The position numbers were made by a program, and so were the translations under genes. This document shows, piece by piece, positions 34,799 to 43,676 of a DNA stretch of 64,000 nt (positions are counted from its first letter, which is position 1; every line of letters begins with the position of its first letter). Below the pieces are notes generated by a model. It did no database searches. It was not told the origin of the DNA and saw only the letters and a program-made list of their open reading frames with translations. The stretch is from DYEC01 sp034434695. Its GTDB lineage: Bacteria; Chloroflexota; Anaerolineae; Anaerolineales; Anaerolineaceae. Location: positions 1 through 64,000 of the forward strand of contig DAOTYY010000128.1 of assembly GCA_034434695.1 (NCBI GenBank), read 5' to 3'.

Positions 34799-36220
34799 AT
34801 GTCACATGATATTCACTTTGGCACAGATGGCTGGCGGGGAGTTATCGCCGAGGATTACACCTTTAATAACGTGCGACGCTGTGCGCAGGGATTTGCGAAT
34901 TATCTCTTGAAGCACGGGAAGCAAGATCAATGGATCGTTATCGGGCACGACAAACGATTCCAATCCGAAAATTTTGCTCTAGCTGTTGCAGAAGTGCTGT
35001 CAGGTAATGGCTTACGCGTCTATTTGACCAATGGGCCGACTCCTACACCAGTTATCGCCTTTTCAGTAGTCAATAAAAAAGCTGCCGGCGCGGTAAACAT
35101 CACAGCTTCTCATAACCCGCCCACTGATAACGGTTTCAAAGTCAGGGACGAACACGGTGGAGCCATTGCTCCTAGTGGACTTCAAGAAATCGAGTCTCTC
35201 ATTCCTGAAACAACTGAGCAAATTAAGCGCTTATCAGCTCAAGAAGCAGAAGCGTCTGGAAGGTTAGTGCGCTTCGATCCTGCTCCCGAATACATTGCTC
35301 ATATTAAGACCCTGATTGATTTAAAACCTATCCAGGAAGCGGGCTTGAAGATTGTTGTTGATACCATGTGGGGTAACGGTGCCGGTTGGTTTACCGAGTT
35401 ATTGGCAGGATACAAGACACAGATTATTGAGATACACAATGAACGGAACCCAATATTTCCAGATATGAAACGCCCCGAACCCATCCCGCCAAACATCAAT
35501 GTGGGACTTCAGCGCACAGTGCAGGAAAATGCAGATGTTTTAATAATAACAGACGGCGATGCAGATCGGGTCGGCATTGGAGACGAAAAAGGCAACTTTG
35601 TTAATCAGCTTCAGGTGTATGCTTTGCTGGCATACTATCTTCTTGAGGTGCGCGGCGAGCGTGGTCCCATCGTCAAGACTCTGTCAACTACCAGTATGCT
35701 TGAAAAACTTGGGAAAATGTATGATGTTCCCGTATATGAAACTGGTGTCGGTTTTAAGTATGTTGCTCCCAAGATGCTGGAAACAAACGCAATGATTGGC
35801 GGCGAAGAATCGGGGGGATATGCATTTCGTGGGAATGTACCTGAACGTGATGGTATTCTTGCCGGACTCTACTTCTTGGATATGATGGTAAAGCTTCAAC
35901 GTAAGCCATCAGAACTGCTTGAACTTCTGTTTAGTAAAATTGGACCCCACTATTACGATCGCATAGACCGATCTTTCAAGGGAGATCGTTCCCAACGCGA
36001 GCAACGCATCTTAGCAGCTAAACCTGATACCATCGGCGGACTAAAGGTAATTGGTTTGAACACAACAGATGGATACAAATTTTTGCTAGACGATGGAGGT
36101 TGGTTGCTGATACGTTTCTCCGGAACAGAACCAATCATGCGAGTTTATTGCGAGACAACCCATAAAGATCGTGTTCAAGCCATCCTGCAAGATGGTCTAA
36201 AAATCGCAGGACTAGAGTAA
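34799..36220 (+). CDS. Phosphoglucomutase/phosphomannomutase family protein
   Basis: 473 residues, alpha-D-phosphohexomutase fold. The start FGTDGWRGVIAEDYT is typical, the catalytic serine lies in ITASHNPP (about residue 102), the magnesium loop is DGDADRVG, the sugar-binding loop GEESGGYAFRG, and the phosphate-binding loop RFSGTEPIMRVY. It interconverts the 1- and 6-phosphates of glucose, mannose or a related sugar and so supplies sugar nucleotides for the glycan genes in the window. The tatD start follows directly after its stop. Confidence 0.93.
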   Translation: MSHDIHFGTDGWRGVIAEDYTFNNVRRCAQGFANYLLKHGKQDQWIVIGHDKRFQSENFALAVAEVLSGNGLRVYLTNGPTPTPVIAFSVVNKKAAGAVNITASHNPPTDNGFKVRDEHGGAIAPSGLQEIESLIPETTEQIKRLSAQEAEASGRLVRFDPAPEYIAHIKTLIDLKPIQEAGLKIVVDTMWGNGAGWFTELLAGYKTQIIEIHNERNPIFPDMKRPEPIPPNINVGLQRTVQENADVLIITDGDADRVGIGDEKGNFVNQLQVYALLAYYLLEVRGERGPIVKTLSTTSMLEKLGKMYDVPVYETGVGFKYVAPKMLETNAMIGGEESGGYAFRGNVPERDGILAGLYFLDMMVKLQRKPSELLELLFSKIGPHYYDRIDRSFKGDRSQREQRILAAKPDTIGGLKVIGLNTTDGYKFLLDDGGWLLIRFSGTEPIMRVYCETTHKDRVQAILQDGLKIAGLE

Positions 36221-37033
36221 GTGTTGGAAGGATTAATTGACACACACTGCCATCTGAACTTTGACACGCTACTGGAAGACCTTTCAGAGGTCTTAAAGAG
36301 ATCCCAGAAGGCAGGGGTATTTCGGATTGTGATACCCGGGACCGACTTAGAAACCAGCCGGCGAGCAATTCAGCTAAGCCAGTCCCACCCGTCTCTCTTT
36401 GCTGCAGTCGGAATACATCCCAATGATGCAACCAAATGGAGTGACAACTCCTTTTGCTTGCTTCGAGAACTGGCAAAGCATCCAAAAGTGGTCGCCATTG
36501 GTGAAACTGGTCTAGATTACTACCGTCGAAAAGCACCACAGCACTTACAAAAAGAGATATTTCAAAGCCAGCTTGAATTGGCAGCAGAGCTAGAACTTCC
36601 AGTTATTGTCCACAACCGCCAGGCTACCGAAGATACATTAAGTGTGCTTCTTATGTGGCAAGAAGAATTAACCAAGAAAAAATCGTCTCTCGCTCTGCAT
36701 CCAGGTGTCTGGCACTCGTTCAGCGGCGATTTTCAAACTGCCATGATCGCTATTCAAAAAGGCTTTTATCTTGGCATCGGTGGGCCAGTTACCTACCAAA
36801 ATGCTTTAGAACATCAAAATATTGTTGCCCGGCTACCACTTGAGAGTTTGTTACTGGAAACAGATGCGCCCTTCCTGTCCCCACACCCATTTCGAGGAAA
36901 GCGCAATGAACCTGCCTATTTAGAGATAATTGCAAAAAAGCTGGCAACCCTGCATCATACAACACCATCTACAGTTGCACAAACTACTACGCGAAACGCA
37001 GAACAGCTTTTTGCATGGAGAACGTCAAATTGA
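36221..37033 (+). CDS. TatD family metal-dependent hydrolase
   Basis: 270 residues from a GTG immediately after the mutase stop. Metal ligands are seen in IDTHCHLNFD (HxH), GETGLDYYR (Glu), VHNRQA, the HSFSG segment and ETDAPFLSP (Asp). TatD proteins are 3'-5' DNA or RNA exonucleases or D-aminoacyl hydrolases. The 3' end overlaps the polyprenyl synthase gene by 19 bp. Confidence 0.93.
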   Translation: MLEGLIDTHCHLNFDTLLEDLSEVLKRSQKAGVFRIVIPGTDLETSRRAIQLSQSHPSLFAAVGIHPNDATKWSDNSFCLLRELAKHPKVVAIGETGLDYYRRKAPQHLQKEIFQSQLELAAELELPVIVHNRQATEDTLSVLLMWQEELTKKKSSLALHPGVWHSFSGDFQTAMIAIQKGFYLGIGGPVTYQNALEHQNIVARLPLESLLLETDAPFLSPHPFRGKRNEPAYLEIIAKKLATLHHTTPSTVAQTTTRNAEQLFAWRTSN

Positions 37034-38001
37034 CAACAACCAGCATCTCATTTTTAGCATCTATCCAACATGACCTTCAACTCGTTGACTCAATTATGCG
37101 CACACAGACGGAAGGGCATTATCCTGGTCTCAGTCTGGCACTTGACCTGATATTGAAATCAGGAGGGAAACGAATTCGGCCATCTGTCACTTTGTTGGTG
37201 GGACACATGCTTGGAGCACCCAGAGAAAAACTATTGACACTGGCTGCGGCGATTGAATTGTTGCATACTGCTACCCTTATTCATGATGACCTAATTGACA
37301 ACTCATTGCTGCGCCGCGGAATGCCAACCATAAATTCTCAATGGTCACCCGGTGCTACGGTTCTTACGGGAGACTTTTTCTTTGCCAGAGCAGCAAAGCT
37401 TGCAGCCGATACCGACTCAATTCCGGTGATGAAAATTTTTTCTCAGACCCTTTCAACCATCGTGAATGGTGAAATCACACAGCTTTTTGCCATAAGATGT
37501 CGGCTAGACCGTGAAGATTACTTTAAAAGGATATACGCAAAAACCGCTTCTCTATTTGAAACTGCTGCAATGACCGCAGCCCTAATCAGTCCCGCCAACC
37601 CAGCCACAATTGAGGACATGCGACAATACGGCTACAATATTGGTGTAGCTTTTCAAATTGTAGATGATGTACTTGACTTCACTGGTGAACAGGAAACTTT
37701 AGGGAAACCAGTCGGAAACGATTTACAGCAAGGTCTGGTAACGTTACCGGCTATATGCTACGTAGAAGCCAATCCGGATGATGAGGATGTCGTTCCCCTG
37801 TTAGAGGGAAAATGCCCCAATCCTAATCAGATGCAAAGACTGATTGATGCCATTCGGAAAAGCGGCGCTCCTGAACGCGCATTACAGGAAGCTGAACAAT
37901 TTATTGAAAAAGGAATTTCCAAACTGGTTAATCAACCGGCTGGACTAGAGCGTGATTGCCTTAAAGAACTGGCAAAATTTATTACCCATCGCTTTAAGTA
38001 A
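37015..38001 (+). CDS. All-trans polyprenyl diphosphate synthase
   Basis: 328 residues. The first Asp-rich motif reads LIHDDLID, followed by the RRG motif (LLRRGMPT), and the second is QIVDDVLDFTG. The residues before the first motif (TATLIHDD) are small and lack the bulky aromatic residues that stop chain growth in short-chain enzymes, so a long product (C35-C45, for menaquinone) is likely. An upstream ATG inside tatD (37015) is the only good start. Confidence 0.9.
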   Translation: MENVKLTTTSISFLASIQHDLQLVDSIMRTQTEGHYPGLSLALDLILKSGGKRIRPSVTLLVGHMLGAPREKLLTLAAAIELLHTATLIHDDLIDNSLLRRGMPTINSQWSPGATVLTGDFFFARAAKLAADTDSIPVMKIFSQTLSTIVNGEITQLFAIRCRLDREDYFKRIYAKTASLFETAAMTAALISPANPATIEDMRQYGYNIGVAFQIVDDVLDFTGEQETLGKPVGNDLQQGLVTLPAICYVEANPDDEDVVPLLEGKCPNPNQMQRLIDAIRKSGAPERALQEAEQFIEKGISKLVNQPAGLERDCLKELAKFITHRFK

Positions 38002-38002
38002 A

Positions 38003-38030
38003 AAGTCGCCTGAGGCGACTTGTGTTTTGT
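38003..38030 (+). terminator. Probable terminator of the mutase-tatD-prenyl synthase operon
   Basis: AAGTCGCC (38003-38010) and GGCGACTT (38014-38021) form a perfect 8-bp stem with a 3-base loop, followed by GTGTTTTG. The T run is short but the stem is stable and directly follows the stop codon. Confidence 0.75.
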
Positions 38031-38111
38031 GCGCTGGGTGGGAGTTGAACCCACACGCCTTTCGGCACATGGCCCTCAACCATGCCTGTCTGCCAGTTCC
38101 AGCACCAGCGC
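38030..38111 (-). tRNA. tRNA-Leu (anticodon GAG)
   Basis: On the minus strand the acceptor GCGCTGG pairs with CCAGCGC. The anticodon stem CATGG/CCATG holds the loop TTGAGGG with anticodon GAG. A long variable arm is present (TGCCGAAAGGCG region), as expected for Leu, and the T arm contains GGTTCAACTCC. Length is 82 nt; CCA is not encoded. Confidence 0.95.
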
Positions 38112-38155
38112 AGATGTCGTTATTATATCTGCACCTGAACACAGGGTCAAGTAAA

Positions 38156-38271
38156 ATAACCATGGAGAGTGTTGAAAAAGTCATATATGGCGCATATCTA
38201 TACGAAAAACAGGCTGTTTTACCACCATATATGGGGAGTGTGTTTTGTTTTTCAACACCCTCATAACCATG
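38156..38271 (-). mobile_element. MITE-like element family 2, copy A, with 9-bp target duplication
   Basis: A 98-bp element (38165-38262) with terminal inverted repeats GAGAGTGTTGAAAAA and GAGGGTGTTGAAAAA (14 of 15 identical), flanked by the perfect 9-bp direct repeat ATAACCATG at 38156-38164 and 38263-38271. The interior contains AAAACAGCCTGTTTT (minus strand), a small palindrome, then TATAGATA, shared with the copy at 30542-30637. It is non-coding and lies between tRNA-Leu and plsX. Confidence 0.85.
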
Positions 38272-38314
38272 AGATGAATTTTTACTTTTCTTAATTTCAA
38301 TTGGAGGAATTGGC

Positions 38315-39331
38315 ATGAAAATCGTTCTGGATGCAATGGGCAGTGATAACCACCCGGTCCCGGAAATCGAGGCAGCAGTAAAAGCCGCAGAACTATTCGG
38401 CGATGAAATCATTTTGACTGGTCATCAGGATATCCTGAACTCAAAGCTCTCACAATTGAATACCAAACAATTACCCGTCCGTGTGGTTCACGCACCACAC
38501 GCAGTGGACATGTCAGCCCACGCAGTAGAAGGTACAATGAAAAGTCCGCAAAACTCAATGGCCGTGGGTTTATCCCTTCTGAAAGAGGGAAAAGCAGATG
38601 CCTTCGTGACTGCCGGAAATTCCGGCGCGGCAATGTTCAACGCCGTAAGAGTTCTTCATAGAAGTCAAGGAGTAGTACGCCCTGTTATGGTTACCACACT
38701 CCCCACCCGCAAAGGCAGATGTGTATTTCTGGATACTGGCGCAAACGCCGATTGTCGTCCAGATTTTTTGGTTGAGTTTGCTGTCATGGGAACTGCTTAT
38801 GCGGAATCCGTGTCGAATATTCAGAACCCACGGGTTGGTTTACTGGCAAATGGAGAAGAACCCGGCAAAGGAAATATGCTTGTTCGAGAAGCATATACAC
38901 TTCTGGAAAAAAGCGGCTTGAACTTTATCGGTAATGTTGAGCCCAAAGAGCTGTACAATGGTTACGCCGATGTGGTCATTGCGGACGGGTTCACAGGGAA
39001 TATTCTGATTAAGACAAGCGAGGCGGTTGCCAAACTAATCACCGATATTCTGCGCGAGCAAATTAGTGCCTCCTGGTTGCGCAAAGTGGGTTATCTGCTC
39101 ATCAAACCCGCTTTCTTATCTTTGAAGACAATGATGGACCCGGCAGAAGTCGGCGCGGCAATGCTCATGGGCGTTAATGGCTATGTGTTTATCGGACATG
39201 GACGATCTGATGCACGTGCATTGGTCAGCGCCATCCGCCTGGCTCGGCAAGCTGTTCGCTCCAACCTACTACAGACACTTCCCGCCAAAATCCAAGAGCG
39301 CCTGGAAAGCCTCAATGCCACTTCTCAATAA
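38315..39331 (+). CDS. plsX: Phosphate acyltransferase PlsX
   Basis: 338 residues. It begins MKIVLDAMGSDNHP, the family hallmark, and contains VTAGNSGAAM, DTGANADCRP and ADGFTGNILIKTSEA in the expected order. It makes acyl-phosphate from acyl-ACP, the first step of phospholipid synthesis with PlsY. TTGGAGGAATT is a strong ribosome-binding site. A family 2 element with its own target duplication stands in its promoter region. Confidence 0.96.
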   Translation: MKIVLDAMGSDNHPVPEIEAAVKAAELFGDEIILTGHQDILNSKLSQLNTKQLPVRVVHAPHAVDMSAHAVEGTMKSPQNSMAVGLSLLKEGKADAFVTAGNSGAAMFNAVRVLHRSQGVVRPVMVTTLPTRKGRCVFLDTGANADCRPDFLVEFAVMGTAYAESVSNIQNPRVGLLANGEEPGKGNMLVREAYTLLEKSGLNFIGNVEPKELYNGYADVVIADGFTGNILIKTSEAVAKLITDILREQISASWLRKVGYLLIKPAFLSLKTMMDPAEVGAAMLMGVNGYVFIGHGRSDARALVSAIRLARQAVRSNLLQTLPAKIQERLESLNATSQ

Positions 39332-39350
39332 TTCTGGAAGAGAGATAACA

Positions 39351-40043
39351 ATGAAAATCATTTCCAACGAAAAAATCATCAGCCGAAACCGAAAAATTGG
39401 ACAAATCACGACATTTGCAAGTCTGGCAATTTTGGCAGCCGGTCTGGTTGCTTCATTCAGTCAGAATTATTTGAATCTCTCATTTGCCGCCCTTCTTCTT
39501 GGTTTTGTCCTGTCTCAAGTGGGCATTTATTTTGGTTCGCGTTGGGGACGTTCGCCAAGACCAGATGAAAAACTATCCCAGGCGCTCAAAGGTCTGGACG
39601 ACAAATATTCTCTCTACCACTACAAAACAAGCGTGCCACATCTGCTGGTTGGCCCTGCGGGCATCTGGATATTAATGCCGTATCCACAGAGCGGTACTAT
39701 TTATTATGACACAAACAAAGAGCGGTGGAAACAAAAGGGCGGCAGCTTGTATTTGAAAATCTTTGCCCAGGAAGGTTTGGGACGCCCAGACCTCGAAGCT
39801 CATTCGTATGAACTTGAAATGCAAAAATATCTGAGGAAATTATTGGGCGACGATGTATCACTACCACCAATTCAACCCATCCTGGTATTTACGAATGAAA
39901 AAACCATTGTGCAAAGCGAGAATGCGCCGATGCACGCGCTGAATATCACAAAACTAAAAGACTTTATTCGTCATCAAGCAAAATCAAATCCGGTTTCAAT
40001 GGATAACATTAAGACCATCCAACAGGCTCTGCCAGTCGAATAA
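39351..40043 (+). CDS. Membrane protein with NERD-like domain
   Basis: 230 residues from ATG 39351; a longer frame from 39177 is rejected because it lies inside plsX. Two membrane helices (about 20-60) are followed by a cytoplasmic domain in which LVGPAGIWILMPYPQSGTIYYD resembles the NERD (nuclease-related) pattern, with LVFTNEK near the end. NERD domains are thought to act on nucleic acids, but key residues cannot be verified by eye. AGAGAGATAAC precedes the start. Downstream of plsX by 20 bp; no functional link is evident. Confidence 0.65.
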   Translation: MKIISNEKIISRNRKIGQITTFASLAILAAGLVASFSQNYLNLSFAALLLGFVLSQVGIYFGSRWGRSPRPDEKLSQALKGLDDKYSLYHYKTSVPHLLVGPAGIWILMPYPQSGTIYYDTNKERWKQKGGSLYLKIFAQEGLGRPDLEAHSYELEMQKYLRKLLGDDVSLPPIQPILVFTNEKTIVQSENAPMHALNITKLKDFIRHQAKSNPVSMDNIKTIQQALPVE

Positions 40044-40065
40044 TCAAACCCAAAAGACAAAAAGC

Positions 40066-40842
40066 TTATCTTTTCCTACGTCGGGGTGAGGCTTTTCCTT
40101 CTGGTTCGCGATCGCCCGCTTTTGTTGAACCTTGCAGACTCCTGACTTCCTCGGGAGTTAGATAACGCCATTCGCCGGGTTTTAGCTCGCCCAAACGTAA
40201 ACTACCAATACGCACCCGAATGATTCTCAGAACCGACAAACCAATTCTTGCTCCAACTTCTCGAATCTGCCGCTTGCGCCCTTCCCTAAGGATCACCCGT
40301 AGCCACGTGTTTTTACCAACCACTCCCTCCACGCTCACCTTTGCAGGTGCGGTTCGATAACCATCCTCAAGAACCACTCCGCGCCGCCAGACAGTCAATT
40401 GTTGTTCATCCGGACGCCCCGAAACCAAGACTCGATATTCTTTCTCATGGCCATATCGTGGATGTGTTAACCGATTAGCCAGCTCTCCATCATTTGTTAG
40501 CAAGATTAAGCCCTCACTGTTCAAGTCAAGCCTGCCAACGGAAAACAAATGACCGGGTACAGGAACCAGATCACGCACAGTCGCTCGCTGATCATCTGCG
40601 CCAACATCCGAAAGTACACCGCGCGGTTTATGCAAGGCGATATAGATATAGATCAGGTTGACTTGATCACTGGAAACCCGCAGCCCATCAACACAAATCA
40701 CGTCTCGTGAAAGATCTGCTTTCATTCCCAGAATCGCGAGGGTGTTATTTACGGTAACACGTCCCGCGGCAATCAATTCCTCACAAGCGCGTCGTGAACC
40801 GAAACCCAACCTGGCAAGTATTTTCTGCAAACGTTCCGCCAT
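40066..40842 (-). CDS. Pseudouridine synthase RluB/RsuA family
   Basis: 258 residues. The N-terminal S4 RNA-binding domain (MAERLQKILARLGFGSRRACEELI) is followed by the catalytic domain with Asp in GRLDLNSEGLILLTNDG and the RLTHPRYGHEKEY segment. The C-terminus (about 235-258) is very basic. It converts specific uridines in 23S (RluB) or 16S (RsuA) rRNA to pseudouridine. It follows scpB after 7 bp, a pairing that is common in bacteria. Confidence 0.93.
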   Translation of the reverse strand: MAERLQKILARLGFGSRRACEELIAAGRVTVNNTLAILGMKADLSRDVICVDGLRVSSDQVNLIYIYIALHKPRGVLSDVGADDQRATVRDLVPVPGHLFSVGRLDLNSEGLILLTNDGELANRLTHPRYGHEKEYRVLVSGRPDEQQLTVWRRGVVLEDGYRTAPAKVSVEGVVGKNTWLRVILREGRKRQIREVGARIGLSVLRIIRVRIGSLRLGELKPGEWRYLTPEEVRSLQGSTKAGDREPEGKASPRRRKR

Positions 40843-40849
40843 ATTCTAC

Positions 40850-41434
40850 TTAGTCCTTCAGCAACTGATTGTTCTCTTCTTCAAGGCTAGCTTCTCCAGT
40901 TTCATAAGGCGGTAATTGACTCAATGATGACAGACCAAAGTATTGCAGGAATTCTTCGGTCGTCCCATAAAGAATGGGACGACCCGGACCTTCTGCCCGT
41001 CCTACTTCTTGGATTAAACCCTTACTCAAGAGACTACGCAGAACACCATCGCTATTCACCCCTCGGATGGCATCAACCCCTGGGCGGGTAATTGGTTGCC
41101 GGTAAGCAATGATTGCCAGGGTTTCCTGCGCAGCGCGGCTGAGATGGGTTGTTGCCTCATAGCCAAGAAATTTTTCTATAATTGGTGCAAATTCTGGAGC
41201 TGTTGTCAACTGAACGCGTCCAGCCGACCACTGTATTCTTATGCCACCTCGATTAAGATAACGCTTTTCCAGCTCATGCAAAGCCTGTTCAATCACTTCA
41301 GGCTTTTCTTCCAAAACTGCCGCTAGCTGAGCTATTGAGACTGATGAAGCTGACACAAATAACAGCGCCTCTATTGAGGATTCCAGGTCGCATTTCTGGA
41401 TTAGACTTGAGGAAGATCGCGTTTGATCACTCAT
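40850..41434 (-). CDS. scpB: Segregation and condensation protein B
   Basis: 194 residues with two winged-helix domains. The signature is seen in IEALLFVSASSVSIAQLAAVLEE (landmark near 20-40), LSRAAQETLAIIAYRQPITRP and GVNSDGVLRSLLSKGLIQEVGR. It binds SMC and ScpA in the chromosome condensin. scpA is not in the window. First gene of the scpB-rluB operon. Confidence 0.95.
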   Translation of the reverse strand: MSDQTRSSSSLIQKCDLESSIEALLFVSASSVSIAQLAAVLEEKPEVIEQALHELEKRYLNRGGIRIQWSAGRVQLTTAPEFAPIIEKFLGYEATTHLSRAAQETLAIIAYRQPITRPGVDAIRGVNSDGVLRSLLSKGLIQEVGRAEGPGRPILYGTTEEFLQYFGLSSLSQLPPYETGEASLEEENNQLLKD

Positions 41435-41442
41435 GCTATAAT
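41434..41442 (+). promoter_or_regulatory. Extended -10 promoter candidate before the lipoprotein pair
   Basis: TGC followed by TATAAT (41437-41442), the same extended -10 (ATGCTATAAT) as that before the kinase module at 17636. It lies 39 bases before the lipoprotein start and overlaps the scpB start codon region on the other strand. Confidence 0.45.
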
Positions 41443-41480
41443 TGGGTTTGCTTAAGCTCTGAATAAATTACGAGTGTAAA

Positions 41481-42038
41481 ATGAACAGAAATTTCATCAA
41501 GAGGTTCATTATTTTTACGATACTTGCAAGCACAATTGCCTGCAGAATGAATTTTGGCGGGTCGCCCCCCGAAAGAACTATCGCTGTCTCTACTGAGGCG
41601 CTTGGACAACTCAACTCAACCCTATCAACTGCATTTGAAGCAGAAACAAATTCTATCACGATTACCGTTACAGAAGAACAACTTACGTCATTTGTTGCCT
41701 ATAGATTCGCTGCCCATTCCGATTTACCCATACAAAACCCACAAATCTTTCTCCAAAATGGGCAAGTTGAATTCTATGGACAGTTGGAACAGGGTGGAAT
41801 TCTTATCAATACTCACATAACCTTGCAAGTCTACCCAGATGAAAACGGGAAACTGAATGTTCAAATCACTTCTATTGACCTCGGGCATATTCCCGCAACG
41901 TCAATCTTACAACAACAAATCAATAATGCAGTGAACCAGGCTCTTTCTAACACAATTGGCAATAAGACAGCTGGTTTCTATATTCAAAGCATCACCATTT
42001 CCGACGGCAAGATGGTAATTAATGCAACAAAGCAATAA
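41481..42038 (+). CDS. Small lipoprotein, DUF2140/YpmS- or LmeA-like
   Basis: 185 residues. The signal peptide ends in STIAC (Cys near 21). The mature part has SITITVTEEQLTSFVAYRF and later GQVEFYGQLEQGGILINTHITLQV (landmark around 85-110), a pattern of long amphipathic beta strands typical of lipid-binding or YpmS-like proteins. The assignment is tentative. It precedes the next lipoprotein gene by 5 bp, so the two are probably made together. Confidence 0.65.
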   Translation: MNRNFIKRFIIFTILASTIACRMNFGGSPPERTIAVSTEALGQLNSTLSTAFEAETNSITITVTEEQLTSFVAYRFAAHSDLPIQNPQIFLQNGQVEFYGQLEQGGILINTHITLQVYPDENGKLNVQITSIDLGHIPATSILQQQINNAVNQALSNTIGNKTAGFYIQSITISDGKMVINATKQ

Positions 42039-42043
42039 TATAT

Positions 42044-43663
42044 ATGTGTAAACTGAACTCTGCAAAGACCACATGTCAGTTCATTAACCTTGCGCTAACT
42101 GCCCTGATCAGCGCAATACTTTTTGCTTCTTGTAATTCACAACCCAACAACGCAGCAGCCCCGGTGATCGTTACGATTACCGCAGATGGGCAACAAAGCC
42201 AAATTACCGTTTTATCTGGTTCCTCTGTGCAAAATGCTTTGGAGAAAGCCAATATTCAACTAAACCCTCTGGACAAAGTTGAACCACCCTCTTTTACCAT
42301 TATTGAAAATCCTATTCAGATCAAGGTCACACGGGTTACTGAAGAATTTATTCTGGAAGAAAAGGTGATTCCTTTTGAACGCCAGACAGTCCGTAATGAA
42401 GCCTTACCTGCTGGACAAACCATGCTGATTCAACCCGGCGTGAATGGCGTTCAGCAAATTACTTATCGAATTGTGCGTGAAAACGGGATGGAGGTATCCC
42501 GTTCAATATTCAAAATAAGCACGTTAACCGAAAGCAGCCCAGAAATTGTGATGGTCGGCGTTCAAACGCCATTCACCGCCTTAGCCATACCGGGTAAGCT
42601 TGCATATCTTACTGCTGGAAATGCCTGGATTATGGAGAACACTACCGGCGAACGGCGTCCTTTGGTCACCACAGGCGACCTAGATGGGCGTGTATTCAGC
42701 TTATCTGATAAAGGTGAATGGCTGCTATTTACCCGAAAAGCAAAGGAGGGGGAAGCAGACAATCTGATTAACACACTTTGGATGATCAACACATCAAAGC
42801 AAGATGCTGAACCCATGTATTTGCGAGTACAAAATGTTATCCATTTTGCTGATTGGGTGCCCGGTTTGGGTTTAACAATTTCCTATTCAACTGTTGAACC
42901 GCGTCCCACCGCCCCTGGCTGGCAGGCAAACAACGATCTTTACATTATGACTGTTAACGAGAACGGTGGTATTCTCAAAAAAGAAAAAATTATCGAAGAG
43001 AACTCTGGCGGCATTTACGGCTGGTGGGGAACAAATTTCGCCTGGTCTCCAAATGGGCAACTACTTGCTTATGCGCGCCCGGATGGCGTCGGAATTGTGG
43101 ATACTGAGAGAGGGCAACTAATTCCCCTTCTGGACATTATTCCTCTGCAAACTCGCAGTGACTGGGCATGGGTCCCGGGGTTAGGTTGGAACAGTGACAG
43201 CAATTTGCTTTATACGGTAAATCATGTCGCCGCATCAAATCTTACAAGCGTTGAGGAATCTCCAGATTTCGATTTAAGTGTCATCCTGCTTCAAGATCAG
43301 CAAGTAATAAACCTTGTACGCCAAACTGGAATGTTTGCTTATCCCGCTCCCGCAATTACTCGTTTTAACAGATATTACCCAGTGGCATTTCTAATGGCAA
43401 ACTCTCCAGAACAAAGTGAAAACAGCCGTTATAAACTGACTATTATGGATCGGGATGGCTCGAATCGCAAAGTCATCTTTCCAGAAGAAGGTTCAACCGG
43501 TCTAAATCCGCAAAAAGTTGTCTGGAGCCCTCAAAGGAATTCAGGAGAATCCCAATGGATAGCCCTGATTCACTCTGGAAATCTTTGGCTGGTCAATCCA
43601 TATTCAACTCAAGTACAACAAATCACTGGAGATGGATCAATTATCAAAATAGATTGGAAATAA
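42044..43663 (+). CDS. Lipoprotein with DUF348/G5-like modules and beta-propeller
   Basis: 539 residues. A lipobox (FASC, about residue 30) is followed by a DUF348-type domain (VIVTITADGQQSQITVLSG...) and a G5-like segment (EEKVIPFERQTVRNEALPAGQ), the pair usually found in YabE/Rpf-type cell-wall proteins. From about 190 to the end, WD40/TolB-type beta-propeller blades appear (YLTAGNAWIMENT, FAWSPNGQLLAYARPDG, KVVWSPQRNSGESQWIAL). The role is unknown; binding to wall polymers is suggested by G5. It follows the preceding lipoprotein after 5 bp. Confidence 0.75.
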   Translation: MCKLNSAKTTCQFINLALTALISAILFASCNSQPNNAAAPVIVTITADGQQSQITVLSGSSVQNALEKANIQLNPLDKVEPPSFTIIENPIQIKVTRVTEEFILEEKVIPFERQTVRNEALPAGQTMLIQPGVNGVQQITYRIVRENGMEVSRSIFKISTLTESSPEIVMVGVQTPFTALAIPGKLAYLTAGNAWIMENTTGERRPLVTTGDLDGRVFSLSDKGEWLLFTRKAKEGEADNLINTLWMINTSKQDAEPMYLRVQNVIHFADWVPGLGLTISYSTVEPRPTAPGWQANNDLYIMTVNENGGILKKEKIIEENSGGIYGWWGTNFAWSPNGQLLAYARPDGVGIVDTERGQLIPLLDIIPLQTRSDWAWVPGLGWNSDSNLLYTVNHVAASNLTSVEESPDFDLSVILLQDQQVINLVRQTGMFAYPAPAITRFNRYYPVAFLMANSPEQSENSRYKLTIMDRDGSNRKVIFPEEGSTGLNPQKVVWSPQRNSGESQWIALIHSGNLWLVNPYSTQVQQITGDGSIIKIDWK

Positions 43664-43676
43664 TCTGGAGATCACA

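Noticed and set aside
36135..36539. A 134-codon frame antisense to tatD
   Set aside because: tatD on the plus strand has all its metal ligands; the antisense frame has no recognisable features.
39177..39350. Extended start for the NERD-like protein
   Set aside because: This part lies within plsX in another frame; the ATG at 39351 follows a purine-rich site and gives a natural start.
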